NCBI RefSeq assembly: GCF_024105665.1
Contig: NZ_JAAAMK010000006.1
Location: 151,307-215,306, forward strand
DNA length: 64,000 nt
Origin: Aliihoeflea aestuarii
GTDB lineage: Bacteria > Pseudomonadota > Alphaproteobacteria > Rhizobiales > Rhizobiaceae
Reading direction: 5' to 3'
Part shown: piece after piece, positions 18,339-29,145 of the stretch
Position numbering within the stretch: position 1 is the first letter of the stretch
Layout: each line of letters starts with the position of its first letter
Translations under genes and position numbers: made by a program
Notes under the pieces: model-generated
The model's input: only the letters and a program-made list of their open reading frames with translations
The model's database searches: none
Told to the model about the DNA's origin: nothing

Positions 18339-18837
18339 CGGCACGATAGAGCTCTGGCGCGCCTTCGTGCCGCGCTGGTCGTATCTGCCGCTGTCGGGCG
18401 AGGGGGCGGCGCGCTTCGGCGGGCGCTGGAATCCGGTCGGCACGCCGGCCATCTACGCGGCACGCGAACTGTCGACCGCATGGGCCGAGTACAATCAGGG
18501 TTTCGTCCAGCATCCCGCGCTGATCGCACGGCTGGAGCTTTCCGGGGCGGATCTCGTCGACCTGACGGATGAGGCGACGCTCGAAGCCCTCGGTCTCGAT
18601 CGATCGATCCACGAGTGCGAATGGCGCTCCATGCTCGATGCCGGTGAAGAACCGGCGACCCACCGCCTTCAGCGAAAACTGGCGCGACAAAAGAAGCACG
18701 GCATCATCTATCCGTCCTTCATGTCACCCGGCGGCACCTGCGTGGCGCTATGGGCGTGGAACAGAAAAAACGCGCCAAAGCTGGAAATCACCGACCCGGA
18801 AGGCCGGTTGCCGAAATCGCCTGCGTCGTGGCTCTAG
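18331..18837 (+). CDS. RES domain toxin
   Basis: This 168-residue RES-domain protein has the Arg-Glu-Ser residues that name the family: RFGGRWNPVGTPAIYAA (Arg near 30), AWAEYNQ (Glu near 52) and IIYPSFMSPGGTCVALW (Ser near 134). Studied RES toxins degrade cellular NAD, so the neighbouring NAD-dependent sirtuin is a curious pairing. The ATG at 18331 gives MPDGTIELWRAF and overlaps the antitoxin by 8 nt, the expected order and coupling. It ends 1 nt before the convergent tldD gene. Confidence 0.9.
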   Translation: MPDGTIELWRAFVPRWSYLPLSGEGAARFGGRWNPVGTPAIYAARELSTAWAEYNQGFVQHPALIARLELSGADLVDLTDEATLEALGLDRSIHECEWRSMLDAGEEPATHRLQRKLARQKKHGIIYPSFMSPGGTCVALWAWNRKNAPKLEITDPEGRLPKSPASWL

Positions 18838-18838
18838 A

Positions 18839-20266
18839 TTACGCCTTCGTGCCGCCGACCGTCATCCGGTCCATCCGCAGATGCGGCTGGCCGACGCCGA
18901 CGGGCACGCCCTGACCCGCCTTGCCGCACATGCCGATGCCGGTGTCGAGCTTCATGTCGTTACCGATCATGGAAACGCGGTGCATGGCGTCCGGCCCGTT
19001 GCCGATCAGCATTGCGCCCTTGATCGGTCGCGTCACCTTGCCGTTCTCGATCCGATAGGCCTCGGTACAGCCGAACACGAATTTGCCGCTCGTGATGTCC
19101 ACCTGACCGCCGCCGAATGAGACAGCGTAGATACCGTCCTTCACCGAGGCGATGATCTCTTCGGGCGTGTGGTCACCCCCGGTCATGTAGGTATTCGTCA
19201 TGCGCGGCATCGGCTGGTGAGCATAGCTTTCGCGCCGCCCGTTGCCGGTGGGTGCCATGCCCATCAGGCGCGCATTCTGCCGGTCCTGCATATAGCCGAC
19301 GAGCTTGCCGTCCTCGATGAGTACGGTGCGATTGGTCGCCGTGCCCTCGTCGTCGATGGTCAGTGAGCCGCGCCGCTCGGAAATCGTGCCGTCATCCACG
19401 ACGGTCACGCCCTTCGCGGCCACCTGTTGTCCCATCAGCCCCGCGAAAGCGGAGGTCTTCTTGCGGTTGAAATCGCCTTCGAGGCCGTGCCCGACGGCTT
19501 CGTGCAGCATCACACCCGGCCAGCCATTCGCCAGCACGATGTCGAACGTGCCAGCCGGCGCGTCCTCGGCCTCGAGGTTCACCAGCGCCTGCCGCAGGGC
19601 TTCCGAAGCGGCGAATCGCCAGTTGTCCTCAGCGATGAACTCGCCGAATTCCTTGCGTCCGCCCATCCCGTAGGAGCCGGTTTCCTGCCGGTCGCCATCG
19701 CCGACGACGACGGACACGTTGAAACGCACGAGCGGTCGGATGTCACTCGCGATGCGCCCGTCGGCGCGTACGATCTCGACATGCTGCCAGGACGCCGCGA
19801 GCGATGCCGTCACCTGCCGCACACGCGGATCGCGCCCGCGCAGCCATGAATCGATCTCCTGCAAGAGCTTCGCCTTGGCCTCGAAGCCCGGCTCGGCAAT
19901 CGGATTGGCGTCGCCGTAGAGCTTCGCGTTCGTTCCCTGCGGCGCGGCGGCCAGCGTGCCGGCATAGCCGGCCTTCACCGCGCCGACCGCGTCTGCGGCG
20001 CGCAGCAATGCGGATTGCGACAATTCATTGGCATGGGCATAACCGACGGCTTCGCCGGCGACCGCCCGCAGGCCGAACCCTTTGTCGGTGTTGAAACTCG
20101 CAGTCTTCAACCGCCCATTGTCGAACACCAGCGCCTCGCCCTCGCGATATTCGAGGAAAAGTTCGCCATCGTCCGAACCGTTGACCGTGTCGGAGACGAT
20201 CCGGCGCACGGTCTCTTCGGAAATATCGAACTGTTCGATCAGGCGCTGGGTCACTTCGGTCTCCAT
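18839..20266 (-). CDS. tldD: Metalloprotease TldD
   Basis: TldD forms a heterodimeric metalloprotease with TldE/PmbA that trims small peptides and helps to degrade the CcdA antitoxin in enterobacteria. The 475 residues are the normal size. The metal site HEAVGHGLEGDF (HExxxH) lies near residue 260. Other landmarks are DGELFLEYREGEALVFDN at the N-terminus, SFGGGQVDITSGKFVFG, and a glycine-rich C-terminus. No tldE/pmbA gene is in the window. It is convergent with, and only 1 nt from, the RES toxin gene; upstream lies the HxlR gene on the same strand. Confidence 0.95.
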   Translation of the reverse strand: METEVTQRLIEQFDISEETVRRIVSDTVNGSDDGELFLEYREGEALVFDNGRLKTASFNTDKGFGLRAVAGEAVGYAHANELSQSALLRAADAVGAVKAGYAGTLAAAPQGTNAKLYGDANPIAEPGFEAKAKLLQEIDSWLRGRDPRVRQVTASLAASWQHVEIVRADGRIASDIRPLVRFNVSVVVGDGDRQETGSYGMGGRKEFGEFIAEDNWRFAASEALRQALVNLEAEDAPAGTFDIVLANGWPGVMLHEAVGHGLEGDFNRKKTSAFAGLMGQQVAAKGVTVVDDGTISERRGSLTIDDEGTATNRTVLIEDGKLVGYMQDRQNARLMGMAPTGNGRRESYAHQPMPRMTNTYMTGGDHTPEEIIASVKDGIYAVSFGGGQVDITSGKFVFGCTEAYRIENGKVTRPIKGAMLIGNGPDAMHRVSMIGNDMKLDTGIGMCGKAGQGVPVGVGQPHLRMDRMTVGGTKA

Positions 20267-20316
20267 CGATGGACTTGGTCTGGCCTATATAGGCAGGTGT
20301 CGCGCCCGGCGCGACC

Positions 20317-20685
20317 TTACGAGCCGGCTTTGCGGTGATCGGCAATGACGGGCAGGCTCGTTTCGATCCAGTCGGCGAGCGCGGCGACGTGTTCGGCCGC
20401 TTCCTGCCCAAGCAAGGTCAGGCTGTAGTCGACATGCGGCGGCACCACTTCATGCGCGACGCGCTTTACCAGCCCGTCGGCTTCGAGCCATTGCAGTGTC
20501 TGCGCCAGCATACGTTCGCTGACGCCGCCGATTCGCCGCCTCAACTGACTGAAACGCAGCGTCTCGCCACGCAACGCCATCAGCACCAGCACGCCCCAGC
20601 GACTCGTGACATGTTTCAGTACTTCGCGCGAAGGGCACGCTGCGGCCATCAGGTCGCCGCGCTCCATCTTGGCGGTCAGGGTCAT
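20317..20685 (-). CDS. HxlR-family transcriptional regulator (QorR/YtfH-like)
   Basis: This 122-residue winged-helix regulator is mostly one HxlR domain: CPSREVLKHVTSRWGVLVL, then RFSQLRRRIGGVSERMLAQT and LEADGLVKRVAHEVVPPHV. The N-terminal Cys in ACPSREVL sits where redox-sensing HxlR proteins such as YodB, HypR and QorR keep their sensor cysteine. I chose the ATG at 20685 because GGAG precedes it; a GTG at 20703 is also in frame. It is divergent from a quinone-reductase-like gene, the same pairing as ytfH-qorB (ytfG) in Escherichia coli, which suggests control of that gene by electrophile or quinone stress. Confidence 0.88.
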   Translation of the reverse strand: MTLTAKMERGDLMAAACPSREVLKHVTSRWGVLVLMALRGETLRFSQLRRRIGGVSERMLAQTLQWLEADGLVKRVAHEVVPPHVDYSLTLLGQEAAEHVAALADWIETSLPVIADHRKAGS

Positions 20686-20717
20686 CGAACGCTCCGTCTC
20701 CACAAAAGTTGATGCTT

Positions 20718-20733
20718 ACATAAATGTGTGTAC
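20718..20733. promoter_or_regulatory. Candidate HxlR operator in the divergent promoter region
   Basis: ACAT-AA-ATGT (20718-20727) is a short palindrome. With the flanking bases it extends to an imperfect TACA...TGTA arrangement, beside a TTAC direct repeat. It lies in the 104-nt space between the divergent regulator and reductase genes, the expected place for autoregulation and repression of the reductase. Confidence 0.35.
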
Positions 20734-20789
20734 TTACGAAAAATAAGCAATACCCATACATTCGTTCGGCCAACGAATGGAGACGTAAA

Positions 20790-21632
20790 ATGACAATCGC
20801 AGTGACAGGTGCGACCGGACAATTCGGCCGCCTCGTGATCGAAACCCTGAAGACGCGGACGAAAGACGACATCGTCGCGCTCGCTCGCTCACCGCAAAAG
20901 GCCGCCGATCTCGGTGTCGAGACACGCCGCGCGGACTATGATGACGCCGCTTCGCTCGAGGCTGCGCTGAAGGGCGTCGACACCTTGCTTCTCATCTCGT
21001 CGAGCGAAGTGGGCAAGCGCGCTGCCCAGCATCATCATGTCATCGAGGCAGCGAAGAAGAACGCCGTGAAATGGATCGTCTATACGAGCCTGCTGCGCGC
21101 CGATTCCTCGACTCTCAGTCTTGCCGCCGAACATGCCGAGACCGAAAGGGAACTGAAGGCATCCGGCATTCCCTACACGATCCTTCGCAACGGTTGGTAT
21201 ACGGAAAACTACACCGGATCGCTTGAAGGCGCCGTAGCCGCCGGCGCCATCATCGGCTCTGCTGGCAAAGCCCGCATCTCTGGGGCATCGCGCAAGGACT
21301 ATGCCGAGGCGGCCGTCGCCGTCCTCACGACACCGGGACATGAAGGCAAGGTTTACGAACTTGCCGGCGACGAATCCTTCTCACTTGAAGAATTGGCGGC
21401 GGAAGTCTCGAAGCAGACCGGCAAGGCGGTCACATACAAGGACCTTCCCGAAGCCGATTACGCCAAAACGCTTGAAGGCTTCGGTCTGCCAGCGGGCCTT
21501 GCGGCTGCGATAGCGGGCTGGGATGTGGCCGCAGGCGAGGGCGCTCTCTATGATGACGGCCGCGCGCTCTCAAAGTTGATCGGGCGTCCGACGACGCCGT
21601 TCACGCAGACCGTGAAAGCGACATTCGCCTGA
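20790..21632 (+). CDS. qorB: NAD(P)H:quinone oxidoreductase-like protein (NmrA/SDR family)
   Basis: This 280-residue protein has an atypical short-chain-dehydrogenase Rossmann fold: the nucleotide motif GATGQFGRLV is near residues 7-16, IVALARSP follows strand 2, and WIVYTSLLRADSS stands in the central sheet. GIPYTILRNGWYTENY is characteristic of the NmrA/QorB group. In E. coli the homologue reduces quinones with NADPH. The ATG at 20790 has GGAG 7 nt upstream. The divergent HxlR gene is the likely regulator. A strong hairpin at 21645-21676 follows the stop. Confidence 0.85.
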   Translation: MTIAVTGATGQFGRLVIETLKTRTKDDIVALARSPQKAADLGVETRRADYDDAASLEAALKGVDTLLLISSSEVGKRAAQHHHVIEAAKKNAVKWIVYTSLLRADSSTLSLAAEHAETERELKASGIPYTILRNGWYTENYTGSLEGAVAAGAIIGSAGKARISGASRKDYAEAAVAVLTTPGHEGKVYELAGDESFSLEELAAEVSKQTGKAVTYKDLPEADYAKTLEGFGLPAGLAAAIAGWDVAAGEGALYDDGRALSKLIGRPTTPFTQTVKATFA

Positions 21633-21644
21633 TAGAGCGCTTGG

Positions 21645-21676
21645 AGGGAACAGCGGAGCAATCCGCCGTTCCCTCG
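21645..21676. terminator. Stem-loop between convergent qorB and ialB-like genes
   Basis: GAGGGAAC-A-GCGGA-GCAA-TCCGC-C-GTTCCCTC forms a 13-bp stem with one A/C mismatch and a 4-nt loop. It occupies most of the 50-nt gap between two convergent genes, so it can serve both. There is no long T-run on either side, so efficiency as an intrinsic terminator is uncertain. Confidence 0.65.
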
Positions 21677-21682
21677 ATAAGA

Positions 21683-22204
21683 TTACGGCAGCGCGTCGAA
21701 GCCTTCGCCGAACCCGTCGAGTTCGACGGGAATGCCGATGCCTTCTTCCGGCGTCTGGAAGACAATGAAGGTTGCGGTCTCGCCGTTGCGCAAGGTCGCC
21801 TTGAGCGGCTCTTCCAGAATCACCTCGGCGTAGCAGCCGTCCTGGAAGCAACGCACGAAATAGGCGCGGCCGATATCCTCGCCATCGACATTGAGCCCGA
21901 GCCCGTTCGGCAAAAGCACGCCGAGCGGCGCGAGAATCCGCAGGATTTCAGCCTGATTGTCGGCGGTTCGCAGGATGACGACGGACAGCCCCACCTCGGG
22001 ACGGTCCTCGGCGACCACGTTCTGGATCAGCGCGCATTGTTCGGATGTGGAGCCTGCCGGCGTGTCGCAGATCAGCGACCATGCGCCATGGGTGGAGCGC
22101 ACGGCGCCCTGAGGGGCCTGCTGTGCCATTGCCGTCGTCGAGCCAAGCATCGTGCCGAGCGCGAGAACCGTCAGGGCCGGGCGGAAACTGGAGAGGATCG
22201 TCAT
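21683..22204 (-). CDS. Invasion-associated locus B (IalB) family protein
   Basis: This 173-residue exported protein has a signal peptide (SSFRPALTVLALGTMLGSTT, cleavage near AMA-QQ). The mature part fits the IalB family: HGAWSLICDTPAG, then CALIQNVVAE, AYFVRCFQDGCYAEVIL with paired cysteines, and a C-terminal strand set. IalB was first described in Bartonella, but the family is general in alphaproteobacteria and the molecular role is unclear; a periplasmic location is expected. The ATG at 22204 places the signal peptide at the N-terminus. The next 320 nt separate it from the oxidase operon. Confidence 0.85.
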   Translation of the reverse strand: MTILSSFRPALTVLALGTMLGSTTAMAQQAPQGAVRSTHGAWSLICDTPAGSTSEQCALIQNVVAEDRPEVGLSVVILRTADNQAEILRILAPLGVLLPNGLGLNVDGEDIGRAYFVRCFQDGCYAEVILEEPLKATLRNGETATFIVFQTPEEGIGIPVELDGFGEGFDALP

Positions 22205-22524
22205 CTTTATCCTGCGAATCGCGGGCTGGAATTGTGCCAAGGTGTAGCGCAAAGCGCGCGCCGTCGACCATATCTTGTTTGAACGGGGCCGCACGCCGCA
22301 TGAATTGCCGTATCCGACTTCGGCTTTTTCCACAAATCGAGCGAATTGAGGGCGGTTTGCAGTCCTTTGTGTCCGTTACGCGCAAAAATGCCGCACACCT
22401 CATGTGATGGCTTTCTTGCGGACGAACCCGGAGTATGATTTGAACGCGCGACGAAAGCCATGCTTCCTCGTGGCTGCCGCCGCATTGGCGCGACACGACG
22501 GACGATCCGGGAGACGAGAGGGTG
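22205..22524. other. Intergenic region upstream of the cytochrome c oxidase operon
   Basis: These 320 nt lie between the divergent ialB-like and coxB genes and must hold the promoters of both. I see no gene, no dispersed repeat copy and no strong palindrome. A TATGAT box at about 22435 lacks a -35 box at normal spacing, so I do not call a promoter. Confidence 0.5.
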
Positions 22525-25091
<2,567 letters not shown>

Positions 25092-25118
25092 CCGGTAACG
25101 CGTGCATGACTTACGAAG

Positions 25119-25136
25119 CCGCCGGTTCGCCGGCGG
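25119..25136 (+). promoter_or_regulatory. Intercistronic hairpin between ctaD and ctaB
   Basis: CCGCCGG-TTCG-CCGGCGG is a perfect 7-bp GC stem with a TTCG tetraloop, placed in the only sizeable gap of the oxidase operon. There is no T-run, so it is more likely to stabilise the upstream mRNA or to lower downstream expression than to end transcription fully. Confidence 0.6.
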
Positions 25137-25154
25137 TTTCGGCCTAAAGCAAGA

Positions 25155-26108
25155 ATGGATTCCAGCCAAATGGCCCTGGTCGAAAAGCACAGCCTGACGG
25201 ACGCTTCCGAGTTTCGCGTGTCCGAAGCCATGCCCGGCGACTTTCTGGCGCTTCTGAAGCCAAGGGTCATGTCGCTGGTCGTGTTCACCGCATTCGTTGG
25301 TCTGGCGACCGCGCCGGGCGCCATCGACCCGTTCATCGCGCTCATCGCCATTCTGGCGATCGCAGTAGGGGCAGGGGCCTCGGGTGCGCTCAACATGTGG
25401 TACGATGCCGACATCGACGCCGTCATGACGCGCACCGCGCGCCGTCCGATCCCGTCCGGCATGATCACGCCCGATCAGGCGCTGACCTTCGGTCTGATCC
25501 TGGCGGTTCTCTCGGTGATGACGCTCGGCCTACTGACCAATCTGGTCGCCGGCGGCCTGCTGGCCTTCACCATCTTCTTCTACGCCGTCATTTACACGAT
25601 GTGGCTGAAGCGCTCGACGCCGCAGAACATCGTCATCGGTGGCGCTGCCGGCGCGTTCCCGCCCATGATCGGCTGGGCGGCGGTGACCGGCTCGGTCTCG
25701 CTCGAGTGCGTCGTTCTCTTCCTGATCATCTTCCTGTGGACGCCGCCGCATTTCTGGGCGCTCGCTCTCTTCAAGTCCGACGATTACGGCCGCGCCGGTA
25801 TCCCGATGATGCCGAACGTCGCCGGCGAAGCGTCGACCAAGCGCCAGATCCTTGCCTATTCGGTGCTCGTCGCCGCCGTCGGCGTCGCGCCTTGGGCAAT
25901 CGGCCAGACCTCGGCCGTGTATGGCGTTGTCTCGATCGCACTTGGCACCGCCTTCGTCTGGTATGCCTGGAAAGTCTTCCGCATGCCGGAGGCTGACCGC
26001 ACGATGGGGGCGGCCAAGGCGCTGTTCGGCTATTCGTTGGTCTACCTCTTCGCGATCTTCGCCGTGCTGCTTGGCGACGTTGCAATAGCTCGCCTGATCG
26101 GGGGTTGA
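25155..26108 (+). CDS. ctaB: Protoheme IX farnesyltransferase (heme O synthase)
   Basis: This membrane prenyltransferase attaches a farnesyl group to protoheme to make heme O, the precursor of heme A for the oxidase encoded here. It has 317 residues and about nine membrane helices. The Mg-diphosphate motif is [18 protein letters not shown], and a second conserved loop is [19 protein letters not shown] with PMMPNVAGE. The ATG at 25155 opens a ~45-residue cytosolic N-terminus before the first conserved [14 protein letters not shown]. It is followed 2 nt later by the small coxF-like gene. Confidence 0.95.
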   Translation: MDSSQMALVEKHSLTDASEFRVSEAMPGDFLALLKPRVMSLVVFTAFVGLATAPGAIDPFIALIAILAIAVGAGASGALNMWYDADIDAVMTRTARRPIPSGMITPDQALTFGLILAVLSVMTLGLLTNLVAGGLLAFTIFFYAVIYTMWLKRSTPQNIVIGGAAGAFPPMIGWAAVTGSVSLECVVLFLIIFLWTPPHFWALALFKSDDYGRAGIPMMPNVAGEASTKRQILAYSVLVAAVGVAPWAIGQTSAVYGVVSIALGTAFVWYAWKVFRMPEADRTMGAAKALFGYSLVYLFAIFAVLLGDVAIARLIGG

Positions 26109-26110
26109 GC

Positions 26111-26266
26111 ATGGAACCGGAAACCATCGAACTCACCGAAAAGCAGAAGAAGGCCCGCAAGCGCCGCAACATCGCGATCGCGCTCGGGCTCGTCGCTCTC
26201 GTCGTCATCTTTTATGTCGCCACGCTCACCAAGCTGGGGCCGGCGGTCTTCGACCGGCCGATGTAG
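26111..26266 (+). CDS. Small single-span membrane protein of the cox operon (CoxF-like)
   Basis: This 51-residue frame is too short for most ORF filters. It encodes [20 protein letters not shown], then a hydrophobic helix ([19 protein letters not shown], residues 21-39) and a short tail ending DRPM. Acidic/basic N-terminus plus one membrane span matches the small CoxF-type protein found between ctaB and ctaG in rhizobial oxidase operons. It starts 2 nt after the ctaB stop and ends 10 nt before ctaG, with GGGAGAA for the next gene. Its likely role is oxidase assembly; the mechanism is unknown. Confidence 0.85.
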   Translation: MEPETIELTEKQKKARKRRNIAIALGLVALVVIFYVATLTKLGPAVFDRPM

Positions 26267-26276
26267 GGAGAACACC

Positions 26277-26906
26277 ATGGCCGAAGAACAAACCGACCTC
26301 GAACGCCAGAACCAGCGTCGCAACCGCAAGGTCGCGATTGCGTGCACGGTGTTCTTTTCCTCGATGATCGGCGTGTCCTTCGCGGCCGTGCCTCTCTACG
26401 ATTTGTTCTGCCGGGTTACGGGCTACGGCGGCACCACGCAGCGCGTCGAGCAATATTCGCAGACGGTTCTCGATCGTGATGTCACGATCCGCTTCGACGC
26501 CAATATCTCCGGCGGTCTGCCCTGGCAGTTCAGGCCGGTTCAGCCGTCGACGACGATCAAGATCGGCGAGACGACGCAGGTCGCCTATCAGGCGACCAAT
26601 GTCGCCAACCGTCCGGCGTCCGGCCGCGCGTCGTTCAACGTCACGCCGCAGATCGCCGGCGCCTATTTCATGAAGGTGGAATGCTTCTGTTTCACCGATA
26701 CCGAATTGCAACCTGGCGAATCCATGGATATGCCGGTTGTCTTCTATGTCGACCCTGAGATCGTGAACGTTCCCGAACTCAAGGACGTCAAGACCATTAC
26801 CTTGTCCTACACGTTCTTCCCGCTGGCTTCACCCAGCCCGGTTGCGGCGAACAAGGCCGAGGGGGATGACAAGAACGCAGCAGCCGCTACCGAACTCGGG
26901 GGTTGA
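26277..26906 (+). CDS. ctaG: Cytochrome c oxidase assembly protein CtaG/Cox11
   Basis: Cox11 delivers copper to the CuB site of subunit I. The 209 residues comprise a short basic cytosolic N-terminus, one membrane helix ([20 protein letters not shown]) and a periplasmic immunoglobulin-like domain. The copper-binding pair lies in [11 protein letters not shown], and [14 protein letters not shown] after the helix holds a third conserved Cys. The ATG at 26277 follows GGGAGAA. It ends one base before the ctaE start codon. Confidence 0.96.
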   Translation: MAEEQTDLERQNQRRNRKVAIACTVFFSSMIGVSFAAVPLYDLFCRVTGYGGTTQRVEQYSQTVLDRDVTIRFDANISGGLPWQFRPVQPSTTIKIGETTQVAYQATNVANRPASGRASFNVTPQIAGAYFMKVECFCFTDTELQPGESMDMPVVFYVDPEIVNVPELKDVKTITLSYTFFPLASPSPVAANKAEGDDKNAAAATELGG

Positions 26907-26907
26907 A

Positions 26908-27786
26908 ATGGCAGACGCACACGTAAAGAACCACGATTATCACATCATAGACCCGAGCCCGTGGCCGTTCATCGCGTCGATCGGCGCGTTCATCATGATG
27001 CTGGGCGGCGTCGGCTGGATGCAGTATCTGCAGGGCGGACAGTTCCGTCTGCTGGGCGTCAATCTGGCGACCCCGTGGCTGTTCTTCGTCGGTCTGGCGA
27101 TCATTCTCTACGTCATGTTCGCCTGGTGGTCGGACACGATCAAGGAAGGCCGCGAGGGGCATCACACACGCGTGGTGTCGTTGCACCTGCGCTACGGGAT
27201 GATCATGTTCATCGCCTCCGAGGTGATGTTCTTCGTCGCCTGGTTCTGGGCCTTCTTCGACGTCAGCCTCTTCTATGACGAGGCCGCGCAGGTCGCTCGC
27301 ACCACCTATACGGGCGGTCAGTGGCCGCCGGCAGGCATCGAGGTTCTCGATCCCTTCCATCTGCCGCTCTACAACACCGTCATCCTGCTCCTGTCGGGCA
27401 CGACCGTCACCTGGGCGCACCACGCGTTGCTGCATGACGACCGCAAGGGCCTGATCTGGGGCCTCGGCCTCACGGTTGCGCTGGGCCTCCTGTTCTCCTG
27501 CGTGCAGGCTTACGAGTACATGGTCGCGCCGTTCGCCTTCGCGAACTCGATCTACGGCGCCACCTTCTTCATGGCCACGGGCTTCCACGGCTTCCACGTC
27601 ATCATCGGCACCATCTTCCTTCTGGTCTGCCTGGTCCGTGCAATGAACAACGGCTTCACCAAGGAGAAGCATTTCGGCTTCGAATCGGCAGCCTGGTACT
27701 GGCACTTCGTCGACGTCGTGTGGCTGTTCCTCTTCGTCGCGATCTATGTCTGGGGCTCGGCAGGCGCGCCGATCTACCATCACTGA
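26908..27786 (+). CDS. ctaE: Cytochrome c oxidase subunit III
   Basis: This 292-residue subunit with seven membrane helices supports proton uptake and stability of the aa3 oxidase. Landmarks are HDYHIIDPSPWPFIASIGAF at the N-terminus, a MFIASEVMFFVAWFWAFF helix with its conserved Glu, TGFHGFHVIIGTIFLLVCLV, and the end WLFLFVAIYVWGSAG. The ATG at 26908 starts 2 nt after the ctaG stop codon. A textbook terminator follows 24 nt after the stop, closing the oxidase operon proper. Confidence 0.97.
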   Translation: MADAHVKNHDYHIIDPSPWPFIASIGAFIMMLGGVGWMQYLQGGQFRLLGVNLATPWLFFVGLAIILYVMFAWWSDTIKEGREGHHTRVVSLHLRYGMIMFIASEVMFFVAWFWAFFDVSLFYDEAAQVARTTYTGGQWPPAGIEVLDPFHLPLYNTVILLLSGTTVTWAHHALLHDDRKGLIWGLGLTVALGLLFSCVQAYEYMVAPFAFANSIYGATFFMATGFHGFHVIIGTIFLLVCLVRAMNNGFTKEKHFGFESAAWYWHFVDVVWLFLFVAIYVWGSAGAPIYHH

Positions 27787-27809
27787 TCGATCCGGCATCG
27801 AAACGAAAG

Positions 27810-27838
27810 ACGGCCGCGCTCAGCGCGGCCGTTTTTTT
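27810..27838 (+). terminator. Rho-independent terminator after ctaE
   Basis: CGGCCGCGC-TCA-GCGCGGCCG is a perfect 9-bp GC stem with a 3-nt loop, followed by seven T residues. It lies 24 nt after the ctaE stop on the coding strand. Confidence 0.95.
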
Positions 27839-27941
27839 GTTGGGAGTTCTGGCGCATCGGCGCGCTTCGACCTCTCCACTTGCAGTCCCTGCGTCGCCAT
27901 GACATTGGCATCCATTCCGCCAATCCGGTAAGAACCCCCTC

Positions 27942-28328
27942 ATGAGCGAAGACCGAGCGCATTACCCGCCCGTCGATCCGGTGAAGGCCGGCATCGGGGG
28001 GCGTTGCCCGCGTTGCGGCGAAGGACATCTCTTTTCCGGTTTCCTGTCGATGCGCCAGAATTGCCGCGTCTGCGGGCTCGACTACGGTTTCGCCGATGCA
28101 GGCGACGGGCCGGCCGCTTTCGTCATCCTGATCGTCGGCTTCATCGTCGTCGGGCTGGCATTGTGGATGGAGGTCAATTATGGCCCGCCATTGTGGGTGC
28201 ATTTCCTGTTATGGATTCCGCTCGCCATCGGCCTCTCCCTGTGGGCGATGCGCCTTGCCAAGGGAGTCCTCATCACGCTGCAATACTCCAACAAGGCTGC
28301 CGAAGGCAGGCTCGACCGTCCCGAATGA
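27942..28328 (+). CDS. DUF983 membrane protein with zinc ribbon
   Basis: This 128-residue protein has an N-terminal zinc-ribbon pattern (CPRCGEGHLF, then CRVCGLDYGFADAGDGPAAF) and two membrane helices (FVILIVGFIVVGLALW and LWVHFLLWIPLAIGLSLW). DUF983 proteins often lie in oxidase clusters between subunit III and Surf1, as here, so a role in oxidase biogenesis is inferred; no activity is established. The start at 27942 follows the ctaE terminator, so the gene has its own promoter or relies on read-through. Its TGA overlaps the ATG of surf1. Confidence 0.9.
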   Translation: MSEDRAHYPPVDPVKAGIGGRCPRCGEGHLFSGFLSMRQNCRVCGLDYGFADAGDGPAAFVILIVGFIVVGLALWMEVNYGPPLWVHFLLWIPLAIGLSLWAMRLAKGVLITLQYSNKAAEGRLDRPE

Positions 28329-29077
28329 GTGAATCCCGAACCACCGCGCCGATGCGCCGTTCCTGGGTCGTCGCACTCGTCATCTCCAGCATCTTCATGC
28401 TCGCGGCGCTGATCGCGCTCGGAACGTGGCAGGTGCAGCGCCTGCACTGGAAGGACGGCCTTCTGGAGACGATCGACGCGCGCACGCATAGCGAACCGCG
28501 CCCGCTCGCCGAGATCGAGCGTATTCTCAGCGACACCGGAGATGTCGAATATTGGCCGATGCGCGTCGAAGGCCGCTTCCTGCATGAAGGGGAGCGCCAC
28601 TTCTTCGCCACCCATCAGGGCGGATCGGGCTATTACGTCTATACGCCGCTTCAGCTCGACGACGGCCGCATCCTCTTCGTCAATCGCGGCTTCGTTCCCT
28701 TCGACCGCAAGGACCCGGCCCGGCGCGGCGACGGGCAGGTCGACGGCGAAGTCACAGTAGAGGGGTTGGCCCGCAGCCGGCTTGACGAAAAGCCGTCCTT
28801 TATCGTTCCCGACAACGACCCTTCCGCCAATATCTTCTTCTGGAAGGACCTCGAAATCATGGCCGCAACGGCCGGTCTGCCGGACGGCGCCGAAGTCCTG
28901 CCCTTCTTCCTCGATGCGAATGCTGCACCCAATCCCGGCGGATTCCCGATGGGCGGGGTGACAATCATCGATCTGCCGAACAACCACCTCCAATATGCAG
29001 TCACCTGGTACGGATTGGCCGCCGCGCTCGTCGGCGTACTCGCTGTCTGGGGCTGGCGGTCGCGGCGCAAGGCTTGA
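28325..29077 (+). CDS. SURF1 family oxidase assembly protein
   Basis: This 250-residue protein supports insertion of heme A into subunit I. It has an N-terminal membrane helix (VVALVISSIFMLAALIALG) ending in GTWQVQRLHWKDGL, a large periplasmic domain (GSGYYVYTPLQLDDGRILFV, then NRGFVPFDRKDP), and a C-terminal helix reached through NNHLQYAVTWYGLAAALVG. All these are standard SURF1 signatures. The start ATG at 28325 overlaps the upstream stop (ATGA), so it is coupled to the DUF983 gene. Confidence 0.94.
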   Translation: MSESRTTAPMRRSWVVALVISSIFMLAALIALGTWQVQRLHWKDGLLETIDARTHSEPRPLAEIERILSDTGDVEYWPMRVEGRFLHEGERHFFATHQGGSGYYVYTPLQLDDGRILFVNRGFVPFDRKDPARRGDGQVDGEVTVEGLARSRLDEKPSFIVPDNDPSANIFFWKDLEIMAATAGLPDGAEVLPFFLDANAAPNPGGFPMGGVTIIDLPNNHLQYAVTWYGLAAALVGVLAVWGWRSRRKA

Positions 29078-29145
29078 CAGGTCGGCCATGAGACCGCATC
29101 TGCCCGGACAGACCGGCCCGGATTGCAATGCCCGAAAGAGAGTTC

